Source: an uncultured Cellvibrionales bacterium (GTDB taxonomy: Bacteria > Pseudomonadota > Gammaproteobacteria > Pseudomonadales > Porticoccaceae). Taken from it: a stretch of 39,355 nt of DNA. Positions within the stretch are counted from its first letter, which is position 1, and each line of letters opens with the position of its first letter. This document shows positions 17,676-26,319 of this stretch, piece by piece. Both the position numbers and the translations under genes were made by a program. Below the pieces are notes generated by a model. The model did no database searches, was not told where the DNA came from, and saw nothing but the letters and a program-made list of their open reading frames with translations. The stretch is taken from positions 1 through 39,355 of the forward strand of contig CAJXWQ010000018.1 in assembly GCA_913062605.1 (NCBI GenBank), read 5' to 3'.

Positions 17676-17694
17676 CAGGCGTTCGCCTGTTTTT
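17676..17694 (+). terminator. Rho-independent terminator after murJ
   Basis: CAGGC-GTTC-GCCTG stem-loop followed by five T, starting three bases after the murJ stop. The stem is short (five base pairs) but GC-rich with a tight tetraloop. Confidence 0.7.
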
Positions 17695-17747
17695 CATCTA
17701 GCTGGCTGGGTTATACTTTCGCCTTTATTTTTTGATGTCGGCAGCAA

Positions 17748-18713
17748 GTGAACGGAGAAAAGAAGCAATTTATTCGTGGCTTGCATAATCTGAAGCCAGA
17801 ACACGGTGGTTGTGTTGCGACCATCGGCTCGTTTGATGGTGTTCATCGCGGGCATCGAGCCATTTTACAGCAGCTGCACGAGAAGGCTGTTGAGCTTGGT
17901 TTGCCATCGGTGGTGATGATTTTTGAGCCACAGCCACAGGAGTTTTTTTCCGGTGAGCAGGCACCTGCTCGATTGATGCGATTGCGGGAAAAAGTTGAGT
18001 CCTTTGTTGAAGAAGGCGTTGATCAGATTTTTTGTCTCCAGTTCAATCGCTCACTTCGCAGCCTGTCGGCGAGAGAGTTTGTTGATCAAGTATTGATAGC
18101 TGGGTTGAATGTTCATTGTCTGGTCGTTGGTGACGACTTTCGTTTTGGCCATGATCGCAGTGGTAATTACCAGTTATTAAAGCAGGCTGGTATTGAACAT
18201 GGCTTTGATGTGCTGGATACCCGTACCCTGGAGTATCAGGGAGAGCGAATCAGTAGTACTCGTATTCGCCGGGCATTAGACGATGCTAATTTTGAATTGG
18301 TCGAGATACTTTTAGGTAGGCCCTACCGGATTGCTGGCAGGGTAGTTTACGGACAACGTTTAGGTCGGCAGCTGGGAATCCCTACTGCCAATGTTCACCT
18401 TAACCGTTACCGTGCACCACTTAGTGGTGTCTATGTGGTGGAAGCCTTTTTGGGTGGCCGGCGTCTGCCGGGTGTGGCCAATGTGGGTGTACGCCCTACC
18501 GTGGGTGACCTGGTCAAGCCAGTGCTAGAGGTTCATTTACTGGATTTTGATGAGGAACTATACGGGCAGAGAATTCATGTGGAATTTAAAGCCAAAGTTC
18601 GCGAAGAGGCTAAGTTCTCATCGCTAGACCTGATGGTCGAAGAAATTCATAACGATATTAAAGTAGCTCGGAAATACTTTGCCGAGCAAATAGATGATGC
18701 TAAAGAGAAATGA
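17748..18713 (+). CDS. ribF: Bifunctional riboflavin kinase/FAD synthetase
   Basis: A protein of 321 residues. The N-terminal nucleotidyltransferase domain has [12 protein letters not shown] (the HxGH-like ATP site) and [10 protein letters not shown]. The C-terminal kinase domain begins near [18 protein letters not shown] and contains GIPTANV. It phosphorylates riboflavin to FMN and adenylates FMN to FAD. The start is GTG 17748, with a weak ribosome site. It overlaps ileS by four bases (ATGA at 18710), beginning a packed run ribF-ileS-lspA-fkpB-ispH found in many gammaproteobacteria. No FMN riboswitch is apparent in the 75 bp before it. Confidence 0.96.
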   Translation: MNGEKKQFIRGLHNLKPEHGGCVATIGSFDGVHRGHRAILQQLHEKAVELGLPSVVMIFEPQPQEFFSGEQAPARLMRLREKVESFVEEGVDQIFCLQFNRSLRSLSAREFVDQVLIAGLNVHCLVVGDDFRFGHDRSGNYQLLKQAGIEHGFDVLDTRTLEYQGERISSTRIRRALDDANFELVEILLGRPYRIAGRVVYGQRLGRQLGIPTANVHLNRYRAPLSGVYVVEAFLGGRRLPGVANVGVRPTVGDLVKPVLEVHLLDFDEELYGQRIHVEFKAKVREEAKFSSLDLMVEEIHNDIKVARKYFAEQIDDAKEK

Positions 18714-21532
18714 CTGACTACAAATCAACCCTGAATCTACCTTTTACGGAATTTCCGATGAAGGCCAACCTGGCTCAGCGGGAGCCAGGCATGTTAAAAA
18801 AATGGCAGGAATCCAAGCTCTATGAGCAACTGCGTGAGCAGCGCAGTGGTCGGGAAAAATTTATCCTCCATGATGGCCCTCCCTATGCCAACGGTAATAT
18901 TCACATTGGCCACTCCGTTAACAAAGTGCTGAAGGATATCGTGATCAAGTCCCGCAGCCTAAGTGGTTACGATGCCCCCTATGTGCCGGGTTGGGATTGC
19001 CATGGCTTACCCATTGAGCATCAGGTTGAAAAGAAAATCGGCAAGGCGGGCGTCAAAGTAGATCATAAAACTTTCCGGCAGAAATGCCGGGAATATGCTC
19101 GACGTCAGGTCGACGGCCAGATGAAGGACTTTATCCGTCTCGGTGTGATGGGGGAATGGGATAATCCTTACCTCACGATGGACAACAGTTTCGAAGCGAA
19201 CATTATTCGTGCGTTGGGCAAAGTGGTTGAAAACGGCCACTTGGTTAAAGGTTATAAGCCGGTGTATTGGAGTGTGGTGGGTGCTTCGGCGCTGGCCGAA
19301 GCGGAAGTGGAATATCAGGATAAAACCTCATTTTCAATTGATGTGGCTTTCTCCGTGGCAGATACAGGTGCCTTTGCCAGTGCTATGGGTGACGTGGCCG
19401 GTGAGGGTGATATTTCTGTGGTGATTTGGACCACAACACCTTGGACGCTGCCTTCCAATCAGGCGGTCAGTCTCAATGCTGATTTGGACTATGTATTGGT
19501 GCAGTGTGAGGTTGCCGGTCATGTGGGCCGATACCTGCTGGCGGAAGATTTGGTGGAGTCAGTCTTAACTCGATGGGGTGTTGATAGCTCTCAGGTGGTT
19601 GGCAGAGCCAAAGGTAGCCAGTTCGAGAACTTGTTGTTACAGCATCCATTCTACGATCGTCAGGTCCCCATCATTTTAGGCGAGCATGTGACCACGGAAG
19701 CGGGTACGGGCTGTGTGCATACAGCGCCGGATCATGGTGTGGATGATTTCGTCGTAGCGGCCAAATATGACATTGGTACCCTGAACTATATCGATGATAA
19801 CGGTCTATTCCGTGAAGACGTGGAGCAGTTTGCTGGCGAGCATGTTTATAAAGTCGATGAGCATGTTGTTGAGCTGCTGAAAGGCTGTGGTCGGTTGTTA
19901 TCCAGCGACAAAATTACTCACAGTTACGCACATTGTTGGCGAACCAAGACGCCGCTGATTTATCGAGCCACGCCTCAGTGGTTTATCAGCATGAACCACA
20001 ATGGTTTGTTGGAAAAAGCGAAGCAAGCGGTTAAAGGTGTGTCCTGGCACCCTGATTGGGGGCAGGCCAGAATCGAAGCAATGCTTGAGAATAGCCCGGA
20101 TTGGTGTATCTCTCGCCAACGCACTTGGGGTGTCCCCATTGCATTATTTGTCCACAAGCTGACGGGGGAAATCCATCCGGATACCCCGGCATTGATTGAG
20201 GCTGTGGCCTCCCGTGTGGAGCAAGAGGGGATAGATGCCTGGTATGAGCTGGATGCAGCTGAGTTGCTCGGTGATGAGGCAGATCAGTACAGCAAAGTCA
20301 CAGATACTCTGGATGTGTGGTTTGATTCCGGTGTTACCCACACCGCGGTGCTGGATGCCCGTGAGCAATTACAGTACCCAGCCGATCTGTATCTGGAAGG
20401 CTCTGATCAGCATCGGGGTTGGTTTCAGTCATCGCTAAAAACAGCGATAGCTATCAAGGATAATGCGCCCTACAAGGCAGTGTTGACCCATGGCTTTGTG
20501 GTGGATGCCGATGGCCGAAAGATGTCCAAATCCATTGGCAATGTGATGTCGCCGCAGAAAGTGGTGAATGATCAGGGGGCCGATGTGCTCCGTTTGTGGG
20601 TGGCTGCCACAGATTTTAGTGGCGAGATGAGTGTTTCTGATGAAATTCTTAAACGAACAGGGGATTCCTACCGACGGATTCGCAATACGGCCCGTTTCCT
20701 CCTGTCGAATTTAAATGGCTTTGACCCCGCCAAAGACTTGGTGCCGATGGATGATATGTTGGCACTGGACCGTTGGGCGGTTGATTGTGCTGAGAGTATG
20801 CAACAAGACATCCTTGCCGCTTACGAGAACTATCAGTTCCATCATATCTACCAGAAGCTACACAATTTCTGTGTGACTGATATGGGGGGGTTCTACTTAA
20901 ATATCATTAAGGATCGACAGTACACCTGTCAGGAAAACTCTCTGGCGCGGCGCTCTGCACAAACAGCTATCTACTATATTGTTGATTCATTTGCCCGTTG
21001 GATTGCCCCGATCTTGAGCTTTACAGCAGAAGAGATTTGGTCATTTATTCCAGGCGATCGTGAAGCCTCTGTTTTCTTCGCGGAATGGCAGGCATTGCCT
21101 TCGGCGCAGACCGCTGCGATTTTACCGGGTGACTGGGCATTGATTGCCGATGCAAGAAATGCTGTGAATAAAGTGCTGGAAGGAAAGAAAGGTTCTGGTA
21201 TTCAGAAGTCACTGGAAGCCGAGGTGATACTGTATGTTGATGGCGAGTTGCAGGAGGCTCTGGCTAAGTTGGGTGATGAGCTCAGGTTTGTTCTGATCAC
21301 TTCGGCAGCCAAGCTCAAGCCAGCAGGTGAAGCTAGTGGTACTGAGGCCAGTGACATTGACCCCACCGAAATTGAAGGGCTACACGTGAGTGTTGTGAAA
21401 ACAACCCATGCTAAATGTGATCGTTGCTGGCACCACTGTGACGATGTGGGTACTAATACAGAGTATCCAGAAATCTGTGGCCGTTGTGTTGAGAATGTTG
21501 CTGGTAAGGGTGAGCAGCGTTTATATGCTTAA
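18710..21532 (+). CDS. ileS: Isoleucyl-tRNA synthetase
   Basis: A protein of 940 residues (E. coli IleS has 938), a class I synthetase. The HIGH motif is in [11 protein letters not shown] and the KMSKS motif in RKMSKSIGN. The CP1 editing domain lies between them ([23 protein letters not shown]). The C-terminus carries a zinc-binding pair, CDRCWHHC and CGRC. It charges tRNA-Ile and edits misactivated valine. The zinc finger and length mark the bacterial, mupirocin-sensitive type (type 1) rather than the resistant eukaryote-like form. It is translationally coupled to ribF and followed nine bases later by lspA. Confidence 0.98.
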   Translation: MTDYKSTLNLPFTEFPMKANLAQREPGMLKKWQESKLYEQLREQRSGREKFILHDGPPYANGNIHIGHSVNKVLKDIVIKSRSLSGYDAPYVPGWDCHGLPIEHQVEKKIGKAGVKVDHKTFRQKCREYARRQVDGQMKDFIRLGVMGEWDNPYLTMDNSFEANIIRALGKVVENGHLVKGYKPVYWSVVGASALAEAEVEYQDKTSFSIDVAFSVADTGAFASAMGDVAGEGDISVVIWTTTPWTLPSNQAVSLNADLDYVLVQCEVAGHVGRYLLAEDLVESVLTRWGVDSSQVVGRAKGSQFENLLLQHPFYDRQVPIILGEHVTTEAGTGCVHTAPDHGVDDFVVAAKYDIGTLNYIDDNGLFREDVEQFAGEHVYKVDEHVVELLKGCGRLLSSDKITHSYAHCWRTKTPLIYRATPQWFISMNHNGLLEKAKQAVKGVSWHPDWGQARIEAMLENSPDWCISRQRTWGVPIALFVHKLTGEIHPDTPALIEAVASRVEQEGIDAWYELDAAELLGDEADQYSKVTDTLDVWFDSGVTHTAVLDAREQLQYPADLYLEGSDQHRGWFQSSLKTAIAIKDNAPYKAVLTHGFVVDADGRKMSKSIGNVMSPQKVVNDQGADVLRLWVAATDFSGEMSVSDEILKRTGDSYRRIRNTARFLLSNLNGFDPAKDLVPMDDMLALDRWAVDCAESMQQDILAAYENYQFHHIYQKLHNFCVTDMGGFYLNIIKDRQYTCQENSLARRSAQTAIYYIVDSFARWIAPILSFTAEEIWSFIPGDREASVFFAEWQALPSAQTAAILPGDWALIADARNAVNKVLEGKKGSGIQKSLEAEVILYVDGELQEALAKLGDELRFVLITSAAKLKPAGEASGTEASDIDPTEIEGLHVSVVKTTHAKCDRCWHHCDDVGTNTEYPEICGRCVENVAGKGEQRLYA

Positions 21533-21541
21533 TCCAGACAT

Positions 21542-22054
21542 ATGTTGGATGCCAGTGTGAGCTGGAGGCTAGGGCGTTGGTATCTGTTAGCCGGATTGAT
21601 AATTTTTGTTGATCAGCTGACCAAGCATTGGATATCCGACGTATTTTCTTACGGTGAAACGCTTGAGGTCTTACCGTTTCTAAATCTGACCTTGGTGCAC
21701 AATGTGGGAGCTGCATTTAGCTTCCTCAGTGAGGCTGGGGGTTGGCAGCGATGGTTTTTTACCCTGATAGGCGTTGTCGTTACTGTTGTCATTGTGGTTT
21801 GGCTATCGAGGCTGTCTACCCGCCAGAGTTTGTTGGCCTTGGCTCTGTCATTGGTGTTGGGTGGGGCCATTGGTAACCTCTGGGACCGAATTTTGCTGGG
21901 TTATGTGGTGGACTTTGTCGATATTTATTACCGACATTACCACTGGCCCGCGTTTAACGTAGCTGATACTGCCATTACTCTGGGGGCGTTGTTGTTAATA
22001 TTGGAAAGCCTGTTGGCTTCCAAGGAAAAAAATCTGGATTGTGATCATGACTGA
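21542..22054 (+). CDS. lspA: Lipoprotein signal peptidase (signal peptidase II)
   Basis: A protein of 170 residues with four membrane helices. Family motifs are DQLTKHW, VHNVGAAFSF, GGAIGNLWDR, GYVVDFVD and FNVADTAI; the last two carry the aspartate pair that cleaves before the diacylglyceryl-Cys of prolipoproteins. It acts in the inner membrane after Lgt; BamD, encoded in this window, would be a substrate. ATG 21542 has little ribosome-site support, and a GTG at 21557 is an alternative that keeps all motifs. It overlaps fkpB by eight bases. Confidence 0.97.
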   Translation: MLDASVSWRLGRWYLLAGLIIFVDQLTKHWISDVFSYGETLEVLPFLNLTLVHNVGAAFSFLSEAGGWQRWFFTLIGVVVTVVIVVWLSRLSTRQSLLALALSLVLGGAIGNLWDRILLGYVVDFVDIYYRHYHWPAFNVADTAITLGALLLILESLLASKEKNLDCDHD

Positions 22055-22514
22055 TTTATCTGATGCCGTATTACTGCCTGTTGGGCCTGATACAAAAGTA
22101 ACCCTACACTTCTCCCTCTCTCTTGAAGATGGTTCAACAGTAGACTCTAATTTCGACGGTGAGCCCGCTAGTTTTGTGGTGGGAGACGGTAATTTTTTGC
22201 CAGGATTTGAGGCTGTGCTACACGGCTTGAAGGCTGGTGCCGAAGATATATTTTCTATTTTGCCTGAAGAGGGTTTCGGTCAGCATAACCCCAGTAATCT
22301 TCAGCAGTTTTCACGTAAAGACTTTGATGAAGATATGGCCCTTGAACCTGGCCTGATGTTGTCTTTTGCTGATGCCAAGCAAGCTGAGCTGCCTGGTGTT
22401 ATCGTCGAGGTTGATGAAGACTCTGTCACCGTTGATTTCAATCACCCCTTGGCTGGACATACGATTAGTTTCAAGGTGCAAGTTCTTGATGTGGTACCTG
22501 CGGTAACGCACTGA
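22047..22514 (+). CDS. fkpB: FKBP-type peptidyl-prolyl cis-trans isomerase (SlpA/FkpB)
   Basis: A protein of 155 residues of the SlyD-like FKBP group. It has [31 protein letters not shown] and the inserted flap region [13 protein letters not shown]; there is no His-rich metal tail, which separates FkpB from SlyD. The family speeds prolyl isomerisation and chaperones folding in the cytosol. ATG 22047 lies inside the last codons of lspA; a GTG at 22041 is also in frame. Its stop overlaps the ispH start (TGATG), so lspA-fkpB-ispH are translationally chained. Confidence 0.93.
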   Translation: MTDLSDAVLLPVGPDTKVTLHFSLSLEDGSTVDSNFDGEPASFVVGDGNFLPGFEAVLHGLKAGAEDIFSILPEEGFGQHNPSNLQQFSRKDFDEDMALEPGLMLSFADAKQAELPGVIVEVDEDSVTVDFNHPLAGHTISFKVQVLDVVPAVTH

Positions 22515-23446
22515 TGGAGATTAAACTCGCCAATCCTCGAGGCTTTTGTGCCGGGGTCGACCGAGCGATTGATATCGTTAGCAGGGCGCTGGATATTTTT
22601 GGCGCACCTGTATATGTGCGGCATGAGGTGGTTCACAATAAATTTGTGGTTGAATCGTTACGTGACAGGGGTGCAGTGTTTGTCGATGAGCTCGATGAAA
22701 TACCCGATGGCGTCAATGTTATCTTCAGTGCTCACGGTGTCTCTCAGGCAGTACGGACGGAAGCTGAATCCCGACAGTTAACCGTATTTGATGCCACTTG
22801 TCCTTTGGTGACCAAAGTACACATGGAAGTTGTTCGCTACAGCAGGGAGGGGCGAGAGTGTGTACTGATAGGCCATCAGGGGCACCCAGAGGTTGAGGGT
22901 ACGATGGGGCAGTATGATGCCAGTAGAGGTGGTCACATCTATTTGGTCGAGAATGAATCTGATGTAGCACAGTTAGAGGTTAAGCACCCGGAAAGCCTGG
23001 CTTATGTTACCCAGACAACATTGTCTATTGACGATACGGCTCGGGTGATTGATGCGTTGCGACAACGTTTTCCTGCTATACATGGTCCTAAAAAAGACGA
23101 TATTTGTTATGCCACCCAAAATCGCCAGGATGCGGTAAAACAGCTCGCACTGGAGTGTGGGCTTGTTCTGGTGGTAGGTTCACCTAACAGCTCCAACTCC
23201 AACCGACTCAGGGAGCTGGCCGAGCGCTGTGGTGCTGAGGCACATCTAATAGATAGTGCCTCAGATATTCAGGAAAAGTGGCTTTTAGATAAAGCTATCA
23301 TTGGAATCACTGCGGGTGCTTCTGCTCCTGAAGTGTTGGTTGGGAACGTGGTAGAGGCTTTGCAAAATATGGGTGCTGCAGCACCTCAGGAAATACCTGG
23401 TCGGGCTGAAAATATTCGATTTTCTATGCCGAGGGAGTTGCGTTAA
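22514..23446 (+). CDS. ispH: 4-hydroxy-3-methylbut-2-enyl diphosphate reductase
   Basis: A protein of 310 residues. The iron-sulfur cluster ligands are visible: Cys in [24 protein letters not shown] and [11 protein letters not shown]. The substrate motif [11 protein letters not shown] and the helix EVVHNKFVV are also present. IspH reduces HMBPP to isopentenyl and dimethylallyl diphosphate, the last step of the MEP pathway, supplying IspB and undecaprenyl phosphate synthesis. It starts at ATG 22514 inside the fkpB stop. The pilin operon begins 149 bp downstream on the same strand, as in Pseudomonas-type loci, although there the pilin genes are usually in the opposite relative order. Confidence 0.97.
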   Translation: MEIKLANPRGFCAGVDRAIDIVSRALDIFGAPVYVRHEVVHNKFVVESLRDRGAVFVDELDEIPDGVNVIFSAHGVSQAVRTEAESRQLTVFDATCPLVTKVHMEVVRYSREGRECVLIGHQGHPEVEGTMGQYDASRGGHIYLVENESDVAQLEVKHPESLAYVTQTTLSIDDTARVIDALRQRFPAIHGPKKDDICYATQNRQDAVKQLALECGLVLVVGSPNSSNSNRLRELAERCGAEAHLIDSASDIQEKWLLDKAIIGITAGASAPEVLVGNVVEALQNMGAAAPQEIPGRAENIRFSMPRELR

Positions 23447-23595
23447 ATGTCTTTTCTATCCATTTTTTTATAAAGTCCACTACCGCTCATCCATGAATTT
23501 TACCGAAAGCTTTATGTCAAGGGTTGGCTGTCGGGCTATTTTTCCAATGGTCGATTTGTGAGGAATCATTTAAACCGATTTGCTATAGAGGTTTC

Positions 23596-24129
23596 ATGGA
23601 TACAAAAACATCGAAGAAGGGTTTCACCCTCATTGAACTGATGATCACTATCGTGATTGTGGCCGTCTTGTTGAGTCTTGCCGGGCCATCATTTATTGAG
23701 ACCATCAGAAATAATCGTATTCAAACAAACACGGACACGCTGTTTACGTCATTGATTGTTGCAAGAAGTGAGGCACTTAAAAGAAATCAGCCGGTCGTGC
23801 TCTGTAGAAGTAGTAACGGAAGTGCTTGTGCTACATCGGGTGGGTGGGAACAAGGCTGGCTGATGTATGCCGATGAGAGTGCTGATAACACCTTGGATGC
23901 AGGTGAGCCGATCATAAGTGTTAATGGCGCACTGCTTCATGGGCTTACCCTTCGTACGGGAAGTAATTTTACGAATAGGGTGGTGTATCGTCAGGATGGC
24001 ACTTCTTCTCAGGTAGACACTTTTGTGTTGTGTGATTCAGAAGCCAACCTGACGAGAGCAAGGGAAGTTGTGGTGTCAAATGTTGGCCGCCCAAGACTGG
24101 TAAAGACTACGGATGACTGCACTCCTTAA
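23596..24129 (+). CDS. Type IV minor pilin, FimT/FimU (GspH) family
   Basis: A protein of 177 residues with a class III prepilin leader: a short basic segment ending KKG, cut before FTLIELMITIVIVAVLL, with Glu at position +5. The GspH-type C-terminal part includes VVLCRSSNGSACA, GGWEQGWLMYAD and VVSNVGRPRLV. ATG 23596 has AGAGG four bases upstream; the in-frame extension to 23524 is not needed. It is the first gene of the minor-pilin operon. By position it is the FimU/FimT slot, joining the priming complex below PilVWX. FimT proteins in some bacteria bind DNA for uptake; no positive tail clearly shows that here. Confidence 0.9.
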   Translation: MDTKTSKKGFTLIELMITIVIVAVLLSLAGPSFIETIRNNRIQTNTDTLFTSLIVARSEALKRNQPVVLCRSSNGSACATSGGWEQGWLMYADESADNTLDAGEPIISVNGALLHGLTLRTGSNFTNRVVYRQDGTSSQVDTFVLCDSEANLTRAREVVVSNVGRPRLVKTTDDCTP

Positions 24130-24154
24130 GTGAGTGAATGAGGAATTATTACTG

Positions 24155-24733
24155 ATGAGAAGACTCTCACATCAAACAGGTGTAGGACTGATTGAAGTCT
24201 TAATCGCTGTTCTTGTATTGGCGGTTGGTCTACTTGGCATGGTTTCGATGCAGGTGACGGCAAAACGCAACTCTTATGAAGCCACTCAACGATCCATAGC
24301 GACAGCATTGGCTAGGGATATTATTGAAAGAATACGAATTAATTCACCAGAGCTGACGACCTATGATGGTCAAACTCTTGGTGGGGGTACCATTACAACG
24401 GTACCTGCCAGTTGTAATACCTCGGCTTGCTCTACCTCGGCGTTAGCCAGCAGAGATTTATATGAATGGGAGCAGTCACTGGATGGTGCAGCAGAAAAAA
24501 TTACCCTTGGTGGAACTACGTCAAATGCTGGAGGATTAATAGACCCTACCGCCTGCATCGATACGAATGCAGGTGGCACTTCGGGCAGCGTAGCGGTTGC
24601 TATTGCTTGGAAGGGAGTTGCAGAGTTAACAAATCCTACAGAGTCCACTTGTGGTGAAACCAGTGGGTTGTATGGTTCGATTAATGAGCAAAGAAGATTA
24701 TTGGTGATAACGACTTATGTCAGCAACACATAG
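24155..24733 (+). CDS. pilV: Type IV minor pilin PilV
   Basis: A protein of 192 residues. The leader MRRLSHQTG is followed by VGLIEVLIAVLVLAVGLLGM, with Glu+5, the PilV-type N-terminus. The segment ATALARDIIERIRINSPE is typical of this family. The rest is Gly/Thr/Ser-rich with several Cys. ATG 24155 has an AGGA site nine bases upstream; a GTG at 24134 would add a non-leader extension. The 3' end overlaps pilW by 17 bases. PilV belongs to the pilus-priming minor pilin complex with PilW, PilX and FimU. Confidence 0.9.
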   Translation: MRRLSHQTGVGLIEVLIAVLVLAVGLLGMVSMQVTAKRNSYEATQRSIATALARDIIERIRINSPELTTYDGQTLGGGTITTVPASCNTSACSTSALASRDLYEWEQSLDGAAEKITLGGTTSNAGGLIDPTACIDTNAGGTSGSVAVAIAWKGVAELTNPTESTCGETSGLYGSINEQRRLLVITTYVSNT

Positions 24734-25748
24734 AAAAAAAATGGCCTGCAGAAAAAGTGTTTCAAGCAGCCTACATTATTCAAGGGGTTTGTCTCTTGTC
24801 GAACTGATGATCTCGATTCTTTTGGGACTCATTCTGTCAACGGGCATCATTACTATATATATAGAGAGCAAAAACAATTATCAGTCAGAAGATGAGTTAG
24901 CCAGAATACAAGAGAATGGACGTTATACATTGAGTCTTCTCAAACGCGAACTAACACTGGCAGGCTTTTTTGCTGGGAACCTGAATACTGACGAGATGAC
25001 GCCTAGTGCTGTAACTACAGATTGTGCTACAGGAAACTGGGTGCTAGATACATCTGATTCCATTGAGCTTATCGATAGTTTTTCATCTTCATTTGCCACA
25101 GTAAATGGAACCACCTTGAATTGTATGACGGCTTCAGACATTGAGGCAGGTACTGATATTGTTGTGGTGAAGCGAACTGCTGGTGATTTTACGTTAAAGA
25201 ATGGTGCCTGGAATGATGGTTTAACCGCATCGGAAAAAACCCAATGGTATCTGAAAGTGGATGGTTTTGGGGATAGCTTGGCATGGGTTTACATTGATAG
25301 TGGTGATTTTGATACCGCCGACGTGGGAACCGATACAGAAGTAGATTACTGGGAGTACTACACCAATATTTTTTATGTCCAGAATTACTCAAATACGGCG
25401 GGCGATAATATCCCCTCTCTGTGTACGGAGCGGTTGTCTGGAAATATTGTGACCAAACAATGCCTTGTGGAAGGCATAGAGGATATGCAAATAGAATTTG
25501 GCATTGATACGGATGCCGATGGTGTTGCTAATCAATTTAAATCCGCACCCACAAGTACCGAAATGGCGACAGCCGTTGCTGCAAGAATATATCTACTGGT
25601 TAGAAGCATTGATTCAGTGGCCGGGTATACAAATTCCAAAACCTATTCTTTAGGTGAAAAAAGTATTGCTGCCAAAAATGATGGTTATCTCCGTAGAGTG
25701 TTCAGCACAACCGTACAAATGCGTAATGCAACACTACCTGCAGCTTGA
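24717..25748 (+). CDS. pilW: Type IV minor pilin PilW
   Basis: A protein of 343 residues. The prepilin leader ends SRG before LSLVELMISILLGLILSTGI, with Glu+5. ARIQENGRYTLSLLKRELTLAGF is the PilW hallmark. The long C-terminal region has Cys and Asp-rich stretches (FGIDTDADGVANQ) that resemble a calcium-type loop. PilW is the large minor pilin that couples PilX and PilY1 to FimU/PilV. It overlaps pilV by 17 bases and pilX starts within or just after its stop. Confidence 0.92.
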   Translation: MSATHRKKMACRKSVSSSLHYSRGLSLVELMISILLGLILSTGIITIYIESKNNYQSEDELARIQENGRYTLSLLKRELTLAGFFAGNLNTDEMTPSAVTTDCATGNWVLDTSDSIELIDSFSSSFATVNGTTLNCMTASDIEAGTDIVVVKRTAGDFTLKNGAWNDGLTASEKTQWYLKVDGFGDSLAWVYIDSGDFDTADVGTDTEVDYWEYYTNIFYVQNYSNTAGDNIPSLCTERLSGNIVTKQCLVEGIEDMQIEFGIDTDADGVANQFKSAPTSTEMATAVAARIYLLVRSIDSVAGYTNSKTYSLGEKSIAAKNDGYLRRVFSTTVQMRNATLPAA

Positions 25749-25759
25749 GGTCAGTTACA

Positions 25760-26299
25760 GTGAAAAATATGAAAGTACAGGTTAGTCCATCACACAGTAG
25801 GGGCGCTATCTTATTGGTCTCTATGGTCTTTCTACTGTTGATGGCTTTGGTGGCAGGAACCGTGATGCAAACCAGTATGTTGGAATTCAAAATGGCCGGT
25901 AATGATCAATTCAGGGAAGAGGCGTTTCAAAAAGCACAAGCGGTGTCTAGCTCTATTTCTGAAGATGTTGATAATTTCCCGGTAGTTGGAGATGTTGGTT
26001 ATACCAATTGTGTAACAGGGGATGCTGACCCAGATTGCGATATTTTTTCTTTGACTATTGATAGTGCCATCGCTTCAGTCCCAACGGGTGTCGCTTTGAC
26101 AGCCCAGGTAACTCGAGAGGGTCCTCTCATTTTGGAATCATTTCCTGTCAGGTTGTCTGAAAGTCAAACCAGTAGCTCACCGAGCTATGATGCAGCAATT
26201 TTTGAGGTGGTAGTTGAGTATAGCGGGAGCGATGTAGGCTTGGGTAATGCAGAAGTGGCTCAGGGCTTGGCAGTGCGTATAGTCAGCTCAGTACAGTAG
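25760..26299 (+). CDS. pilX: Type IV minor pilin PilX
   Basis: A protein of 179 residues. The leader ends HSRG before AILLVSMVFLLLMALVAGTV, the PilX N-terminal motif, which lacks Glu+5. EFKMAGNDQFREEAFQKAQ is typical of the PilX family. GTG 25760 has GAGGT eight bases upstream; TTG 25745, overlapping the pilW stop, and ATG 25769 are alternatives. By analogy with GspK-like pseudopilins, a missing Glu+5 fits the tip-most position. A pair of Cys lies in NCVTGDADPDC. It is followed directly by pilY1. Confidence 0.88.
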   Translation: MKNMKVQVSPSHSRGAILLVSMVFLLLMALVAGTVMQTSMLEFKMAGNDQFREEAFQKAQAVSSSISEDVDNFPVVGDVGYTNCVTGDADPDCDIFSLTIDSAIASVPTGVALTAQVTREGPLILESFPVRLSESQTSSSPSYDAAIFEVVVEYSGSDVGLGNAEVAQGLAVRIVSSVQ

Positions 26300-26319
26300 T
26301 GGATAGGGGTAAAAGGGAT

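Noticed and set aside
17695-17747. FMN riboswitch before ribF
   Set aside because: The spacer between the murJ terminator and ribF is far too short for an RFN element and shows none of its conserved stems.
23447-23595. Sigma-54 promoter for the minor-pilin operon
   Set aside because: TTGGCTG near 23523 lacks the GC at the proper -12 spacing. No good -24/-12 pair is present, so direct PilR control of this operon is not supported.
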